The notes: a model not told the origin generated them from the letters alone. A stretch of DNA of 64,000 bases from G965215045 sp965215045 (GCA_965215045.1 OZ244031.1:868001-932000); one strand, 5' to 3'; positions 36,324 through 45,909 are shown, numbered from the stretch's first letter. Made by a program: numbers and translations.

Positions 36324-37871
36324 ATGGACCAGGCACTGAACCCATCGGAAATCAGCGACATTATTCGGCAGCGGATCGAAAAGCTCGATCTGAAGGCGAC
36401 GCCACAGACGGAGGGCGTGATTGTCAGCGTGCTGGATGGCATCGTCCGCATTCACGGCCTGGGTGATGTCATGTACGGCGAGATGATCGAGTTCGCCGGC
36501 GGCGTGCACGGCATGGCACTCAACCTGGAGAGGGATTCCGTCGGCGCCGTGGTGCTGGGCGATTACCTGGGCCTCAGCGAGGGACAGACCTGCCGCTGCA
36601 CCGGGCGCATCCTGGAAGTGCCGGTCGGCCCCGGGCTGGAGGGGCGCGTGGTCGATGCACTGGGCAATCCCCTGGACGGGCGCGGCCTGTTGGAAAACAC
36701 GATCAGCGCCCCGGTGGAACGGGTGGCACCCGGGGTGATCGCCCGCCAGTCCGTGGGACAGCCGGTGCAGACCGGCCTCAAGGCCATCGACGCCATGGCA
36801 CCGATCGGCCGGGGCCAACGCGAACTGATCATCGGGGATCGCCAGGTGGGCAAGACCGCCCTGGCCATCGACACGATCATCAACCAGCGCGGCGGCGATT
36901 TGAAATGCATCTACGTGGCGGTGGGGCAGAAACAGTCTTCCATCGCCAACGTGGTGCGCAAGCTGGAAGAGCACGGCGCGATGGAACACACCATCGTCGT
37001 CGCCGCCGCCGCCGCCGAACCGGCGTCCATGCAATTCCTGGCACCGTTCGCCGGCTGCGCGATGGGGGAGTACTACCTGGACCGCGGCCAGGACGCGCTG
37101 ATCGTCTACGATGACCTGAGCAAGCAAGCCTGGGCGTACCGGCAGATCTCCCTGCTGCTGCGCCGTCCCCCGGGGCGCGAGGCCTACCCCGGGGACGTGT
37201 TTTACCTGCATTCCCGGCTGCTGGAACGCGCGGCGCGCATCAATGCCGAACACGTGGAAAAAATCACCGGCGGCGAGGTCAAGGGACGCAGCGGTTCGCT
37301 GACCGCACTGCCGATCATCGAAACCCAGGCCGGCGACGTGTCGGCCTTCGTGCCGACCAACGTGATCTCGATCACCGACGGACAGATCTTCCTGGAGACC
37401 GGCTTGTTCAATGCCGGGGTGCGTCCGGCGATGAACGCCGGCCTCTCGGTATCGCGCGTCGGCGGGGCGGCGCAGACCGCGATCATTAAAAAACTCGGCG
37501 GCGGCATCCGGCTCGCCCTGGCGCAGTACCGGGAACTGGAGGCCTTCTCGCAGTTTGCCTCCGACCTGGACGAGGCCACGCGCGCCCAGTTGGAACACGG
37601 GCAACGGGTCACCGAGTTGATGAAACAAAAACAGTACGCGCCGCTTTCGGTGGCGGCAATGGCGGTGGGATTATTCGCTGCCAACGAGGGCTGGCTCAAG
37701 GACGTTCCGGTAGACAAGGTCCAGGACTACGAGACCGCGCTCTTATCGTACATGCAGGATGAACACGGTGAACTGCTGAAGACCATTAACGAGACCGGTG
37801 CCTACGACGAGAAAGTCGAGACGGGATTGCGCCAGGCCCTGGAAAGCTTCCAGGCCACGCAAAGCTGGTAG
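36324..37871 (+). CDS. atpA: ATP synthase F1 subunit alpha
   Basis: Non-catalytic nucleotide-binding subunit, 515 residues. It contains Walker A GDRQVGKTA, the KAIDAMAPIGRGQRELI segment before it, and the signature region PGREAYPGDVFYLHSRLLERAA with SLTALPIIETQAGDVSAFVPTN. Alternates with beta in the F1 hexamer. Confidence 0.98.
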   Translation: MDQALNPSEISDIIRQRIEKLDLKATPQTEGVIVSVLDGIVRIHGLGDVMYGEMIEFAGGVHGMALNLERDSVGAVVLGDYLGLSEGQTCRCTGRILEVPVGPGLEGRVVDALGNPLDGRGLLENTISAPVERVAPGVIARQSVGQPVQTGLKAIDAMAPIGRGQRELIIGDRQVGKTALAIDTIINQRGGDLKCIYVAVGQKQSSIANVVRKLEEHGAMEHTIVVAAAAAEPASMQFLAPFAGCAMGEYYLDRGQDALIVYDDLSKQAWAYRQISLLLRRPPGREAYPGDVFYLHSRLLERAARINAEHVEKITGGEVKGRSGSLTALPIIETQAGDVSAFVPTNVISITDGQIFLETGLFNAGVRPAMNAGLSVSRVGGAAQTAIIKKLGGGIRLALAQYRELEAFSQFASDLDEATRAQLEHGQRVTELMKQKQYAPLSVAAMAVGLFAANEGWLKDVPVDKVQDYETALLSYMQDEHGELLKTINETGAYDEKVETGLRQALESFQATQSW

Positions 37872-37909
37872 GGCACAGCACCGGTTTCCCCGCGCGGAGA
37901 ATTGAACTC

Positions 37910-38779
37910 ATGGCAGTCGGCCAGGAAATACGCACGCAGATCAACAGCATCTCGAGCACGCGCAAGATCACCAGTGCGATGGAGATGGTCGCAGCGAGCA
38001 AGATGCGCCGCGCCCAGGAACGCATGACACGCGGCAAACCTTACTCGCAACGCATCTACCAGCTGATCGGGCACATTGCCAGCAGTTCGGCGGAATACCG
38101 TCACTTCTACATGGATGTCCGCGAACCGCAACGGGTCGGCTACATCCTGGTGTCCACGGACCGCGGACTCTGCGGCGGGCTCAACATCAACCTGTTCAAG
38201 GCCGCACTGCAGGACATGCAGCACTGGTCGGAACAGCAGGTGCCGGTGGAACTGGGCCTGGTCGGTGCCAAGTCGATCTCCTTCTTTGAAAAAGGCTACG
38301 GCAAGGTCAGTGCCGCCGTGCGCGACATCGGCGAAAACCCGCGGGCAGCGGACCTGATCGGCACGGTCAAGGTCATGCTGGACAACTTTGAACACCAGGC
38401 CTTGGACCGGTTGTTCCTGGTGCACAATGAATTTTTCAGCGCCATGGTGCAAAAGCCGAAGATCACCCAGTTGCTGCCGCTGCTCACTACCGAGGACGAG
38501 AGCATCGCACACCGGCAGACCTGGGACTATATCTACGAACCGGATGAGGCCGACCAGCTGCTGACCGGGTTGCTGACGCGCTACATTGAATCCCAGGTGT
38601 ACCAGGGAGTGGTGGAAAACGGTGCCTGCGAGCAGGCGGCGCGCATGGTGGCGATGAAAAACGCCACGGAAAATGCCGGCGAGCTGATCCAGGAACTGCA
38701 ACTCGCCTACAACAAGGAACGGCAGGCGGCGATTACGCAGGAGCTGTCCGAGATCGTCGGCGGGGCGGCGGCGGTATGA
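37910..38779 (+). CDS. atpG: ATP synthase F1 subunit gamma
   Basis: The central rotor shaft, 289 residues. The N-terminal helix (EIRTQINSISSTRKITSAMEMVAASKMRRAQ) and the C-terminal helix (ARMVAMKNATENAGELI, then LAYNKERQAAITQELSEIV) form the coiled coil, with STDRGLCGGLN in the globular part. Confidence 0.97.
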   Translation: MAVGQEIRTQINSISSTRKITSAMEMVAASKMRRAQERMTRGKPYSQRIYQLIGHIASSSAEYRHFYMDVREPQRVGYILVSTDRGLCGGLNINLFKAALQDMQHWSEQQVPVELGLVGAKSISFFEKGYGKVSAAVRDIGENPRAADLIGTVKVMLDNFEHQALDRLFLVHNEFFSAMVQKPKITQLLPLLTTEDESIAHRQTWDYIYEPDEADQLLTGLLTRYIESQVYQGVVENGACEQAARMVAMKNATENAGELIQELQLAYNKERQAAITQELSEIVGGAAAV

Positions 38780-38864
38780 ATGCGCCGCACGGAACGCCCG
38801 GGCCGTACAGCGAGTCCGGGCAAATGCAAGATCGATTGTCAACGCGGTGCGAGGCGTATTGAAT

Positions 38865-40253
38865 ATGAATAACGGACAGGTGGTACAGGTCATCGGTGCG
38901 GTCATCGACGTGGAGTTCCCGCGGGAACAGACGCCGCAGGTGTACGAAGCCCTCCGGGTGGAGGAGAGTGGATTGATGCTGGAAGTGCAGCAACAGCTGG
39001 GGGACGGCGTGGTGCGCACCATCGCACTGGGTGCCTCCGAGGGCCTGCAACGCGGCGTGGAAGTCCGTTCCACGGGGGCACCGCTCCAGGTCCCGGTCGG
39101 CGAGGGAACCCTGGGGAGAATCATGAACGTGCTGGGCGAACCCATCGACGAGGCGGGGCCCATCGACAGCGAGCTGCGGTTGCCGATTCATCGCAAGCCG
39201 CCGAGCTACGAAGAACAATCGCCAACCGTGGAGATTCTCGAGACCGGCATCAAGGTCATCGACCTGATCATGCCGATCGCCAAGGGCGGCAAGGTCGGCC
39301 TGTTCGGCGGCGCCGGTGTAGGCAAAACCGTTTGCCTGATGGAATTGATCCGCAACATCGCCATCGAACACGCCGGTTATTCGGTGTTCGCCGGCGTCGG
39401 TGAACGCACCCGCGAAGGCAATGACTTCTACCATGAAATGCGCGAGTCGGAGGTGCTGGACAAGGTGGCACTGGTGTACGGGCAGATGAACGAACCGCCG
39501 GGCAATCGCCTGCGCGTGGGCCTGACCGGGCTGACAATGGCGGAAAATTTCAGGGACGAGGGCCGCGACGTGCTGATGTTCATCGACAACATCTACCGCT
39601 ACACGCTGGCGGGCACCGAGGTCTCGGCCCTGCTGGGACGCATGCCCTCGGCGGTAGGTTACCAACCGACCCTGGCCGAGGAAATGGGCATCCTCCAGGA
39701 ACGCATCACCTCGACCCGCACCGGTTCGATCACCTCCTTCCAGGCGGTGTACGTACCGGCAGACGACCTCACCGACCCATCGCCCGCCACCACCTTTGCG
39801 CACCTGGACGCCACCCTGGTGCTGTCCCGGCAGATTGCCGAGCTGGGCATTTACCCGGCGGTCGACCCGCTGGACTCCACTTCCCGGCTGCTCGACCCGC
39901 TGGTGCTGGGCCAGGAACACTACGACGCCGCGCGTGGCGTGCAATCGGTGTTGCAGCGCTACAAGGAACTCAAGGACATCATCGCCATTCTCGGCATGGA
40001 TGAACTCTCCGAGGAAGACCGCTTGATCGTGGACCGGGCCAGGAAGATACAGCGCTTCCTGTCCCAGCCGTTCTTCGTCGCCGAGGTGTTCACCGGCAGC
40101 CCGGGCAAGTACGTGGCACTGCGCGAGACCATCGCAGGTTTTCGCGCCATCCTGAACGGTGAGTGCGACGAGCTGCCGGAGCAGGCTTTTTACATGGTCG
40201 GCAACGTCGAAGAGGCGCGGGCAAAAGCCGCCGGGATAGGCGCTGACGCCTGA
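38865..40253 (+). CDS. atpD: ATP synthase F1 subunit beta
   Basis: Catalytic subunit, 462 residues. It has Walker A GGAGVGKTV, the catalytic Glu in GERTREGNDFY, Walker B region VLMFIDNIYRYT and the PSAVGYQPTLAEEMG segment. ATG 38865 (MNNGQVVQVIG) matches the family start; an in-frame start 18 bases upstream is less likely. Confidence 0.98.
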   Translation: MNNGQVVQVIGAVIDVEFPREQTPQVYEALRVEESGLMLEVQQQLGDGVVRTIALGASEGLQRGVEVRSTGAPLQVPVGEGTLGRIMNVLGEPIDEAGPIDSELRLPIHRKPPSYEEQSPTVEILETGIKVIDLIMPIAKGGKVGLFGGAGVGKTVCLMELIRNIAIEHAGYSVFAGVGERTREGNDFYHEMRESEVLDKVALVYGQMNEPPGNRLRVGLTGLTMAENFRDEGRDVLMFIDNIYRYTLAGTEVSALLGRMPSAVGYQPTLAEEMGILQERITSTRTGSITSFQAVYVPADDLTDPSPATTFAHLDATLVLSRQIAELGIYPAVDPLDSTSRLLDPLVLGQEHYDAARGVQSVLQRYKELKDIIAILGMDELSEEDRLIVDRARKIQRFLSQPFFVAEVFTGSPGKYVALRETIAGFRAILNGECDELPEQAFYMVGNVEEARAKAAGIGADA

Positions 40254-40269
40254 AGCGGAAAATCCACAC

Positions 40270-40689
40270 ATGAACACCGTCCAGTGCAACATCGTCAGTA
40301 CCGAGGAGGAGATCTTCTCCGGGGAGGTGGAGTTTCTCAGCATCACCGGTTCCCTGGGTGACCTCGGCATCACCGCCGGGCACGCGCCGCTGCTGACAGA
40401 GATCAAGCCCGGGCCCGCGGAATTGCGCCTCAAGGGCGGAGAGGAGCGGGTGTTTTACGTCTCCGGTGGCTACCTGGAAGTACAGCCGCACCAGATCATG
40501 ATCCTGGCGGACACCGTGCGTCGCGCCGCCGACCTGGACGAGGATGCCGCCCAGCAGGCGCGCAGCGAAATACAGCGGGAGATGGAGGAACAGAAAGACA
40601 CGATCGACTACGGGCGCGCGGCGGCACGCCTGGCGGAGCTGACAGCACAGCTGCGCACCATGCGCCAATTCAGAAAAAAACACGGCTGA
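40270..40689 (+). CDS. atpC: ATP synthase F1 subunit epsilon
   Basis: Rotor subunit and inhibitor of ATP hydrolysis, 139 residues. The N-terminal beta-barrel has GDLGITAGHAPLLTEIKPG and VSGGYLEVQPHQIMILADT; the rest forms the two C-terminal helices. Last gene of the operon, 10 bases before an unrelated amidotransferase gene. Confidence 0.96.
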   Translation: MNTVQCNIVSTEEEIFSGEVEFLSITGSLGDLGITAGHAPLLTEIKPGPAELRLKGGEERVFYVSGGYLEVQPHQIMILADTVRRAADLDEDAAQQARSEIQREMEEQKDTIDYGRAAARLAELTAQLRTMRQFRKKHG

Positions 40690-40699
40690 GCATGCGCGG

Positions 40700-41434
40700 A
40701 TGAAATTCCACGTCCTGCGGCACGTCCCCTTCGAAGGCCCGGCACTGATTGAAAACTGGCTGCAGGAACGCGGGCACAGTGCCACGGTCAGTCGCCTGTA
40801 CCAACCCGACGACCGCCTGCCACGGGTCGATGAATTTGCCGCCCTGGTGATCATGGGCGGCCCGATGAGCGTCCACGAGACAGAAAATTATCCCTGGTTG
40901 GCCGCCGAACAAGCATTGATCAGGGAGGCCCTGCAGCAACGCATCCCGCTGCTGGGCATCTGCCTGGGCGCACAGCTGATCGCCCAGTCCCTGGGAGCGG
41001 AAGTGCAGGCCGGGGAGCAACAGGAGATCGGTTGGCATCCGCTGCACTGGGAACGCCGGGCACAGGAGCATCCGATCCTGCACGGTTTGCAGGAGCAGGA
41101 CGCAACGGTGTTCCACTGGCACGGGGATTTTTTCACCCTGCCCGAAGACGCCCTGCCCCTGGCCGCCAGCGCGGCCTGTCCCTGCCAGGGATTCCTGCAC
41201 GACGAGCGGTCGCTGGCCTTGCAATTCCACGTGGAAATGGCCGAGCCGCACATCCGCAAGCTGATCGAGAATTGTTACGAAGACGCAGTGCCCGGTCCGT
41301 ACGTGCAATCGCGCAAGAAAATCATCACGCAGTGCCCGGTCCACCAGCCGGGATGCAAAACCCTTCTCTACGCCCTGCTCGACAACTGGTTGTCTCTTTG
41401 GCAGACCGCAAGGAAGCGGCCGGACCCGGCCTGA
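40700..41434 (+). CDS. Class I glutamine amidotransferase-like protein (GuaA-type domain)
   Basis: A stand-alone GATase1 domain protein of 244 residues. It has the catalytic nucleophile Cys88 in GICLGAQ and the His/Glu pair in QFHVE (His177, Glu179), plus FHWHGDFFTLP as in proteins annotated GMP synthase-like amidotransferase. No synthetase domain is attached. Members act on gamma-glutamyl compounds or as amide donors for unknown partners. It is 10 bases behind atpC and may be read from the atp transcript. Confidence 0.85.
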   Translation: MKFHVLRHVPFEGPALIENWLQERGHSATVSRLYQPDDRLPRVDEFAALVIMGGPMSVHETENYPWLAAEQALIREALQQRIPLLGICLGAQLIAQSLGAEVQAGEQQEIGWHPLHWERRAQEHPILHGLQEQDATVFHWHGDFFTLPEDALPLAASAACPCQGFLHDERSLALQFHVEMAEPHIRKLIENCYEDAVPGPYVQSRKKIITQCPVHQPGCKTLLYALLDNWLSLWQTARKRPDPA

Positions 41435-41598
41435 ACCCCCGGCCCGGTCCAGGACTCGACATGAATGGAGAAGTTCTTGTTCGAACGTCTCCCGCCCGGA
41501 TGGTTTGCTCCCGGTGCCATGAGGTTGTGGTGCGGCGATGGACTGCACACGGTGTCTTGTCGAGGTGCCGTCCGGGCGTGAATGATGCAGGGACTGTT

Positions 41599-41639
41599 CA
41601 TGCTTCGGGAAGCACGGCCTGCGGGCCCCCGGGTATAAT
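41599..41639 (+). promoter_or_regulatory. Promoter region of first GT10 gene: dyad plus -10 box
   Basis: A perfect 6+2+6 inverted repeat (TGCTTCGGGAAGCA, 41601-41614) followed 19 bases later by TATAAT (41634-41639), 48 bases before the ATG. The dyad overlaps the place where a -35 would be. The same arrangement is duplicated before the second GT10 gene. Confidence 0.5.
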
Positions 41640-41687
41640 CGGCACCCCGATCGAACAACAGCAGTTCTTGTTTTAAGAGAGAGCTCG

Positions 41688-42773
41688 ATGCCCCGGGATG
41701 TCGCTCCGCCGGAAGCCATTCGCTACTGCCTCCCGCCAGCACCCAACAAACCGGACCAAGTAAAACGGTTTCTCCCCAAGCTCCCTTTTCCGGAACAATA
41801 TAATTTCGTTCACGATCCTCGCACCCCGGAAATCTGCATCTGGCCTTCAGTCCGTTTGTCTCCCATCCATTTTTGCCGGTACATTTTGCGCAACTGGAGG
41901 CAATATCTCCGGCATCCCGTGATCATCCGGTTGCATTTCGGTCCGGGCAAGCCATCACTGCGACATGTCGATTTCGCCTTTTCCCTGCAACCCGGGAAAG
42001 GAAAAAATTGTTGGCACACGCCACTTTACCCCCGGCCGGAGTTCCAATCCCTGCTGCCCGAAGCGGAACGGGATGCGAGTCGGGAAACGCTCCTGGAGGT
42101 GCCTAAAACCCGGTTTTGTAATTTTATTTACCAGAATTCCGTGATGGTGCAAACCCGGGTGCGGCGGGACTTCTGCAAATTGCTGACACGGTACCAAAGG
42201 GTGGACTGTCCCGCAGAGAGTCTGAATAATATGCCGAGAATTGCAAAATACAGTTCCGTGGAGGGCCTCCGGTCAAAACTTCATTTCATGGCGGCGTGCA
42301 AATTCAGCATTGCTTTTGAAAATACCTCGCGGAGTTATTACTTGACGGAAAAAATCCTGCATCCCTTGTATGCCGGCTCCGTACCCATCTACTGGGGTTG
42401 TCCCGAGGTGGCAAAATTCTACAACCCGGCGGCGTTTATAAACTGTCATGACTATTCATCCTTTGAAGAGGTGATACAAAGAGTCATTGAAGTCGATAGC
42501 AATCCCAGTCTCTACGAGGAATATCGCAATGCACCACCGATCTTGCCAGGATCGCGTTTCTTCACCGCCAGGCAACAAGCAGAAAAACATGCCGCCGTCA
42601 TTACTGATGAAGTGTTAAAACGGCGCACACAAAAAACCAGGCTTCTGCGGTCGGTACCACGCCTGCAAGGAGCGGCCATGGACTGGTTCATGTACATCAC
42701 CAGGTTCCACGTCCGCCACGCAATCAACACCTGGAGAGAATCATTCTCGACCCGGCGGCAGAAAAAGAACTGA
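41688..42773 (+). CDS. Glycosyltransferase family 10 (fucosyltransferase), first of a tandem pair
   Basis: A 361-residue GT10 protein. The donor-binding core (about residues 204-250) reads KFSIAFENTS, YYLTEKI, AGSVPIYWG and PEVAKFYNP, the classic alpha-1,3/1,4-fucosyltransferase motif that binds GDP-fucose. Bacterial GT10 enzymes make Lewis-type fucosylated glycans on LPS, as in Helicobacter pylori. The donor can be made by gmd and fcl at 55.7-57.8 kb. Its ribosome site is AAGAGAG. The tail (residues 325-361) is basic, as in membrane-associated homologues. Donor specificity is strongly suggested, acceptor unknown. Confidence 0.88.
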   Translation: MPRDVAPPEAIRYCLPPAPNKPDQVKRFLPKLPFPEQYNFVHDPRTPEICIWPSVRLSPIHFCRYILRNWRQYLRHPVIIRLHFGPGKPSLRHVDFAFSLQPGKGKNCWHTPLYPRPEFQSLLPEAERDASRETLLEVPKTRFCNFIYQNSVMVQTRVRRDFCKLLTRYQRVDCPAESLNNMPRIAKYSSVEGLRSKLHFMAACKFSIAFENTSRSYYLTEKILHPLYAGSVPIYWGCPEVAKFYNPAAFINCHDYSSFEEVIQRVIEVDSNPSLYEEYRNAPPILPGSRFFTARQQAEKHAAVITDEVLKRRTQKTRLLRSVPRLQGAAMDWFMYITRFHVRHAINTWRESFSTRRQKKN

Positions 42774-42811
42774 CCCTGCCGTGCCCGGGCGTGAATGACG
42801 CCGGGACTGTT

Positions 42812-42852
42812 CATGCTTCGGGAAGCATGGCCCGCGGTTTCCCGGGTATAAT
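42812..42852 (+). promoter_or_regulatory. Promoter region of second GT10 gene: dyad plus -10 box
   Basis: A perfect 8+2+8 inverted repeat (CATGCTTCGGGAAGCATG, 42812-42829) and TATAAT at 42847-42852, in the same layout as for the first copy. The spacer between them is less conserved than the dyad itself. Confidence 0.5.
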
Positions 42853-42900
42853 CGGCACCCCGATCGATCAACAGCAGTTCTTGTTTTAAGAGAGATCTCG

Positions 42901-43950
42901 ATGCCCCGGGATATCACTCCACCGGAAACCATTCGCTACTGCCTGCTGCCATTGCCAAGCCAACCGAGCACGGCAGAATGGTTTCTCGATCGGATCCCTT
43001 TTCCGGAACAATACAATTTCATTTACGAGCCTAGCACCCCGGAAATCTGCATCTGGCCTGTATGGAATTTGCATAACAACGATTTGTGCCGGTACATATT
43101 GCGCAACTGGAAGCAACAGGTCCGGCATCCCGTGATCATCAGTTTGCATTTCGAGCCGGGCAGGCCATCACTGCGACATGTCGATTTCGCCTTTTCCCTG
43201 GACCCCGGGAAAGGGAAAAATTGTTGGTGCACGCCACTTTATCCCCAGCCGGAGTTCCAATCCCTGCTGCCCGGGGCGGAACGGGATACAAGTCGGGAAA
43301 CATTCCTGGAGATGCCTAAAACCCGGTTTTGTAATTTTATTTACAAGAATTCCTTGATGGGGCAAACCCGGGTGCGGCGGGATTTCTGCAAATTGCTGGC
43401 ACAGTACAAAAGGGTGGACTGTCCCGCAGAGAGTCTGAATAATATGCAGAGAATTGCAAGAACCGGCACAGCCGGGGGGGTGCGGACAAAATTTCATTTC
43501 ATGGCGTCGTGCAAATTCAGCATTGCTTTTGAAAATACCTCGCGGAGTTATTACTTGACGGAAAAAATCCTGCATCCCTTGTATGCCGGCTCCGTACCCA
43601 TCTACTGGGGTTGTCCCGAGGTGGCAAAATTCTACAACCCGGCGGCGTTTATCAACTGTCACGACTATGCATCCTTTGAAGAGGCGATACAAAGAGTCAT
43701 TGAGGTCGATAGCAATCCCGGGCTCTACGAGGAGTATCGCAATGCACCGCCGATCTTGCCGGAATCGAATTTCTTCGCGGCCAAGCGACAAGCGGAACAA
43801 TATGCCGCCGCCATTATCGATGAAGTGTTAAAACGGCGCGCACAAAAAACCAGGTTTCTGCGGGCGGTGCCGCGCCTGCAAAGAGCGACCGGACAGGTGG
43901 TTCGCCACACATACTGGGACTTCATCCAGAGAAAATTGTCCCCGGTGTAG
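42901..43950 (+). CDS. Glycosyltransferase family 10 (fucosyltransferase), second of a tandem pair
   Basis: A 349-residue paralog of the preceding gene, duplicated together with its promoter. The donor core from KFSIAFENTS to AAFINCHDY is the same in both proteins, while residues 14-75, the likely acceptor-binding part, and the last 25 residues have diverged strongly. This pattern suggests different acceptors for the same GDP-fucose donor. The start codon and AAGAGAG ribosome site are as in copy one. Confidence 0.88.
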   Translation: MPRDITPPETIRYCLLPLPSQPSTAEWFLDRIPFPEQYNFIYEPSTPEICIWPVWNLHNNDLCRYILRNWKQQVRHPVIISLHFEPGRPSLRHVDFAFSLDPGKGKNCWCTPLYPQPEFQSLLPGAERDTSRETFLEMPKTRFCNFIYKNSLMGQTRVRRDFCKLLAQYKRVDCPAESLNNMQRIARTGTAGGVRTKFHFMASCKFSIAFENTSRSYYLTEKILHPLYAGSVPIYWGCPEVAKFYNPAAFINCHDYASFEEAIQRVIEVDSNPGLYEEYRNAPPILPESNFFAAKRQAEQYAAAIIDEVLKRRAQKTRFLRAVPRLQRATGQVVRHTYWDFIQRKLSPV

Positions 43951-44080
43951 CCGTAGAAAACCGCGGGGGAGAGGATGAAAACGGACGGGGCCGGACATTT
44001 GCTAATACCAGTTCACGGGCGTGCAAAACCAAGAATCGTCCGTGCTAAAATATGCGCCCTTTTTTATGCGTTAAAAATGA

Positions 44081-44803
44081 ATGGAAACTGTCGATTTTCG
44101 TCGTTTTCCCCTGCAGGACAATCACCAGGTATTAGACTTAGGCTGCGGTGAAGGACGGCATTCGATTGCCGCATGGTTACAACACACCACGGTATGTGGC
44201 GTCGACTTGGACCTGGAAAGCCTGAGGCGCACCCGCACAAAACAAGAAGATTTTCTGCCGCCTGCAGATGGCGGTCCCCGGGTGAGTGCCCTCAGGCTCT
44301 GTTGTGCTGATTCTTTGCAGTTGCCTTTTCGTGACAATTTTTTTGACCGCATCATCTGTTCGGAGATGTTGGAACATGTGCACGATTATGTCGCCGCCCT
44401 GCGCGAAATCCGGCGCGTGTTGAAACCCAGGGGCCTGCTGTGCATCAGCGTGCCGAGTTATTGGCCCGAGCGGGTGTGTTGGGCCCTGAGTTCGGAGTAC
44501 GCACAAGAGCCCGGTGGTCACGTGCGTATTTTTCGCAGCGGGGCACTGCGCCGATGCGTGCAAAAGCTTGGTTTTCACTGCTATGCCCGGTGCCGGGCGC
44601 ACGCCCTGCACAGTCCGTACTGGTGGCTGCGCTGCCTGTTCTGGCCGCGCAAGGAAGAGTTCCTGCCGCTGCGTCTCTGGCATCGCCTCCTGGTCTGGGA
44701 CATGATGCGGCGCCCGCCCCTGACGCGCTGGCTGGAAGCACTGCTGAATCCCCTGCTCGGCAAGAGCGTGGTCTTGTATTTTCGCCTGGCGGAAAAAGCC
44801 TGA
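44081..44803 (+). CDS. Class I SAM-dependent methyltransferase
   Basis: A 240-residue enzyme with a Rossmann methyltransferase domain of the Methyltransf_11 type: motif I VLDLGCGEGRH (residues 17-27), acidic VDLDLES, DSLQLPF, and ICSEMLEHVHD with LREIRRVLKPRGLL. The C-terminal 80 residues are rich in Trp, Leu and Arg and may touch the membrane. Its stop overlaps the next start (TGATG), so the two products probably act together. Substrate unknown; a lipid or glycan is likely from the context. A TAAAAT at 44046-44051 is a possible -10. Confidence 0.85.
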   Translation: METVDFRRFPLQDNHQVLDLGCGEGRHSIAAWLQHTTVCGVDLDLESLRRTRTKQEDFLPPADGGPRVSALRLCCADSLQLPFRDNFFDRIICSEMLEHVHDYVAALREIRRVLKPRGLLCISVPSYWPERVCWALSSEYAQEPGGHVRIFRSGALRRCVQKLGFHCYARCRAHALHSPYWWLRCLFWPRKEEFLPLRLWHRLLVWDMMRRPPLTRWLEALLNPLLGKSVVLYFRLAEKA

Positions 44804-45909
44804 TGAGCGGCCTCTACCTGTCCACGGGCCTGTTCCCGCACAAGTTCTTGCAGCCGACGGCGGAATACATCCTCCAGGTACAGACCGGACAGGGTGCCAT
44901 TCCCTGGTTCACTGGCCATCACCTGGACCCCTGGGACCACGTGGAAGCGGCGATGGGGCTGGATGTATGCGGGGAACACGAGGCGGCGCGCCGGGCCTAT
45001 TACTGGCTGCGCGACTGCCAGCTGCCCGCGGGCAACTGGTGGGCGAGCTACGGGCCCGGCGAGACACGGAAGAGCGCGCACACGGAGACAAATTTCTGTG
45101 CCTATATTGCAACCGGCACCTGGCATCATTACCTGGTCACCGGCGAGTTGCGTTTCCTGGAGGCGATGTGGCCCACCGTGCAGGGAGCGATCAACTTCGT
45201 GCTCGCACTGCAGCATGAGAGAGGTGAAATTCCCTGGGCGGTCGACGCAGACGGCCGGCCGGCAAACGATGCCCTGCTCACCGGTTGCTCTTCCATTGCC
45301 AAGAGCCTGGACTGCGCACTGGCCATCGCCCGGCTCATGGGAGAACCGGTTCGCGACTGGCACCGGGCCCGCAGCCGGCTGCGAAGTGCAATCCGCCTGC
45401 GACCGGAACGTTTTGACCGCCATTGGGACAGCAAGTCCCGTTTTGCCATGGACTGGTACTACCCGGTGCTGTGCGGAATATTGCGCGGTGCAGAAGCGCG
45501 GGCGCGCATCGCAGGGCACTGGCAGGAATTTGTCGTGCCCGGCTTGGGCTGTCGCTGCGTCCGCGATGAGCCCTGGATCGCCGTCGCCGAGTCCTGTGAA
45601 CTGGTGATGGCCCTGCTGACGGCAGGAGAACGCGCCCGGGCACTGGAACTGTACAGCTGGTTGCATCGCTGGCGCACCACTGATGGTGCTTACTGGACCG
45701 GTTACCAGTACCGGTTGCAGATTCCCTGGCCGCATGAAAAGACGACCTGGACGGCCGCCGCCGTGCTGCTGGCGGCCGATGCGCTGACCGCTCACACCGC
45801 TGCCTCGGGGCTGTTCACCCGGCCCGTGGTCGCCCTGCCCGACCACCTGGACGAGGCGGATGTGAGCGCGGGTCTCAGCCGAGACGGCGCAGCAATCCCA
45901 GGCTCGTGA
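44803..45909 (+). CDS. Alpha/alpha-toroid protein (prenyltransferase/squalene oxidase repeat-like)
   Basis: A 368-residue protein made of repeated helical pairs with motifs such as GAIPWFTGHHLDPWDHVEAAMGL and DCQLPAGNWWASYG, which resemble proteins annotated as prenyltransferase repeat or six-hairpin glycosidase-like. No DxDD cyclase motif is visible, so terpene cyclisation is doubtful; a role on a glycan or lipid is equally possible. Translationally coupled to the methyltransferase before it, and its 3' end overlaps the convergent methyltransferase gene by 35 bases. Confidence 0.7.
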   Translation: MSGLYLSTGLFPHKFLQPTAEYILQVQTGQGAIPWFTGHHLDPWDHVEAAMGLDVCGEHEAARRAYYWLRDCQLPAGNWWASYGPGETRKSAHTETNFCAYIATGTWHHYLVTGELRFLEAMWPTVQGAINFVLALQHERGEIPWAVDADGRPANDALLTGCSSIAKSLDCALAIARLMGEPVRDWHRARSRLRSAIRLRPERFDRHWDSKSRFAMDWYYPVLCGILRGAEARARIAGHWQEFVVPGLGCRCVRDEPWIAVAESCELVMALLTAGERARALELYSWLHRWRTTDGAYWTGYQYRLQIPWPHEKTTWTAAAVLLAADALTAHTAASGLFTRPVVALPDHLDEADVSAGLSRDGAAIPGS

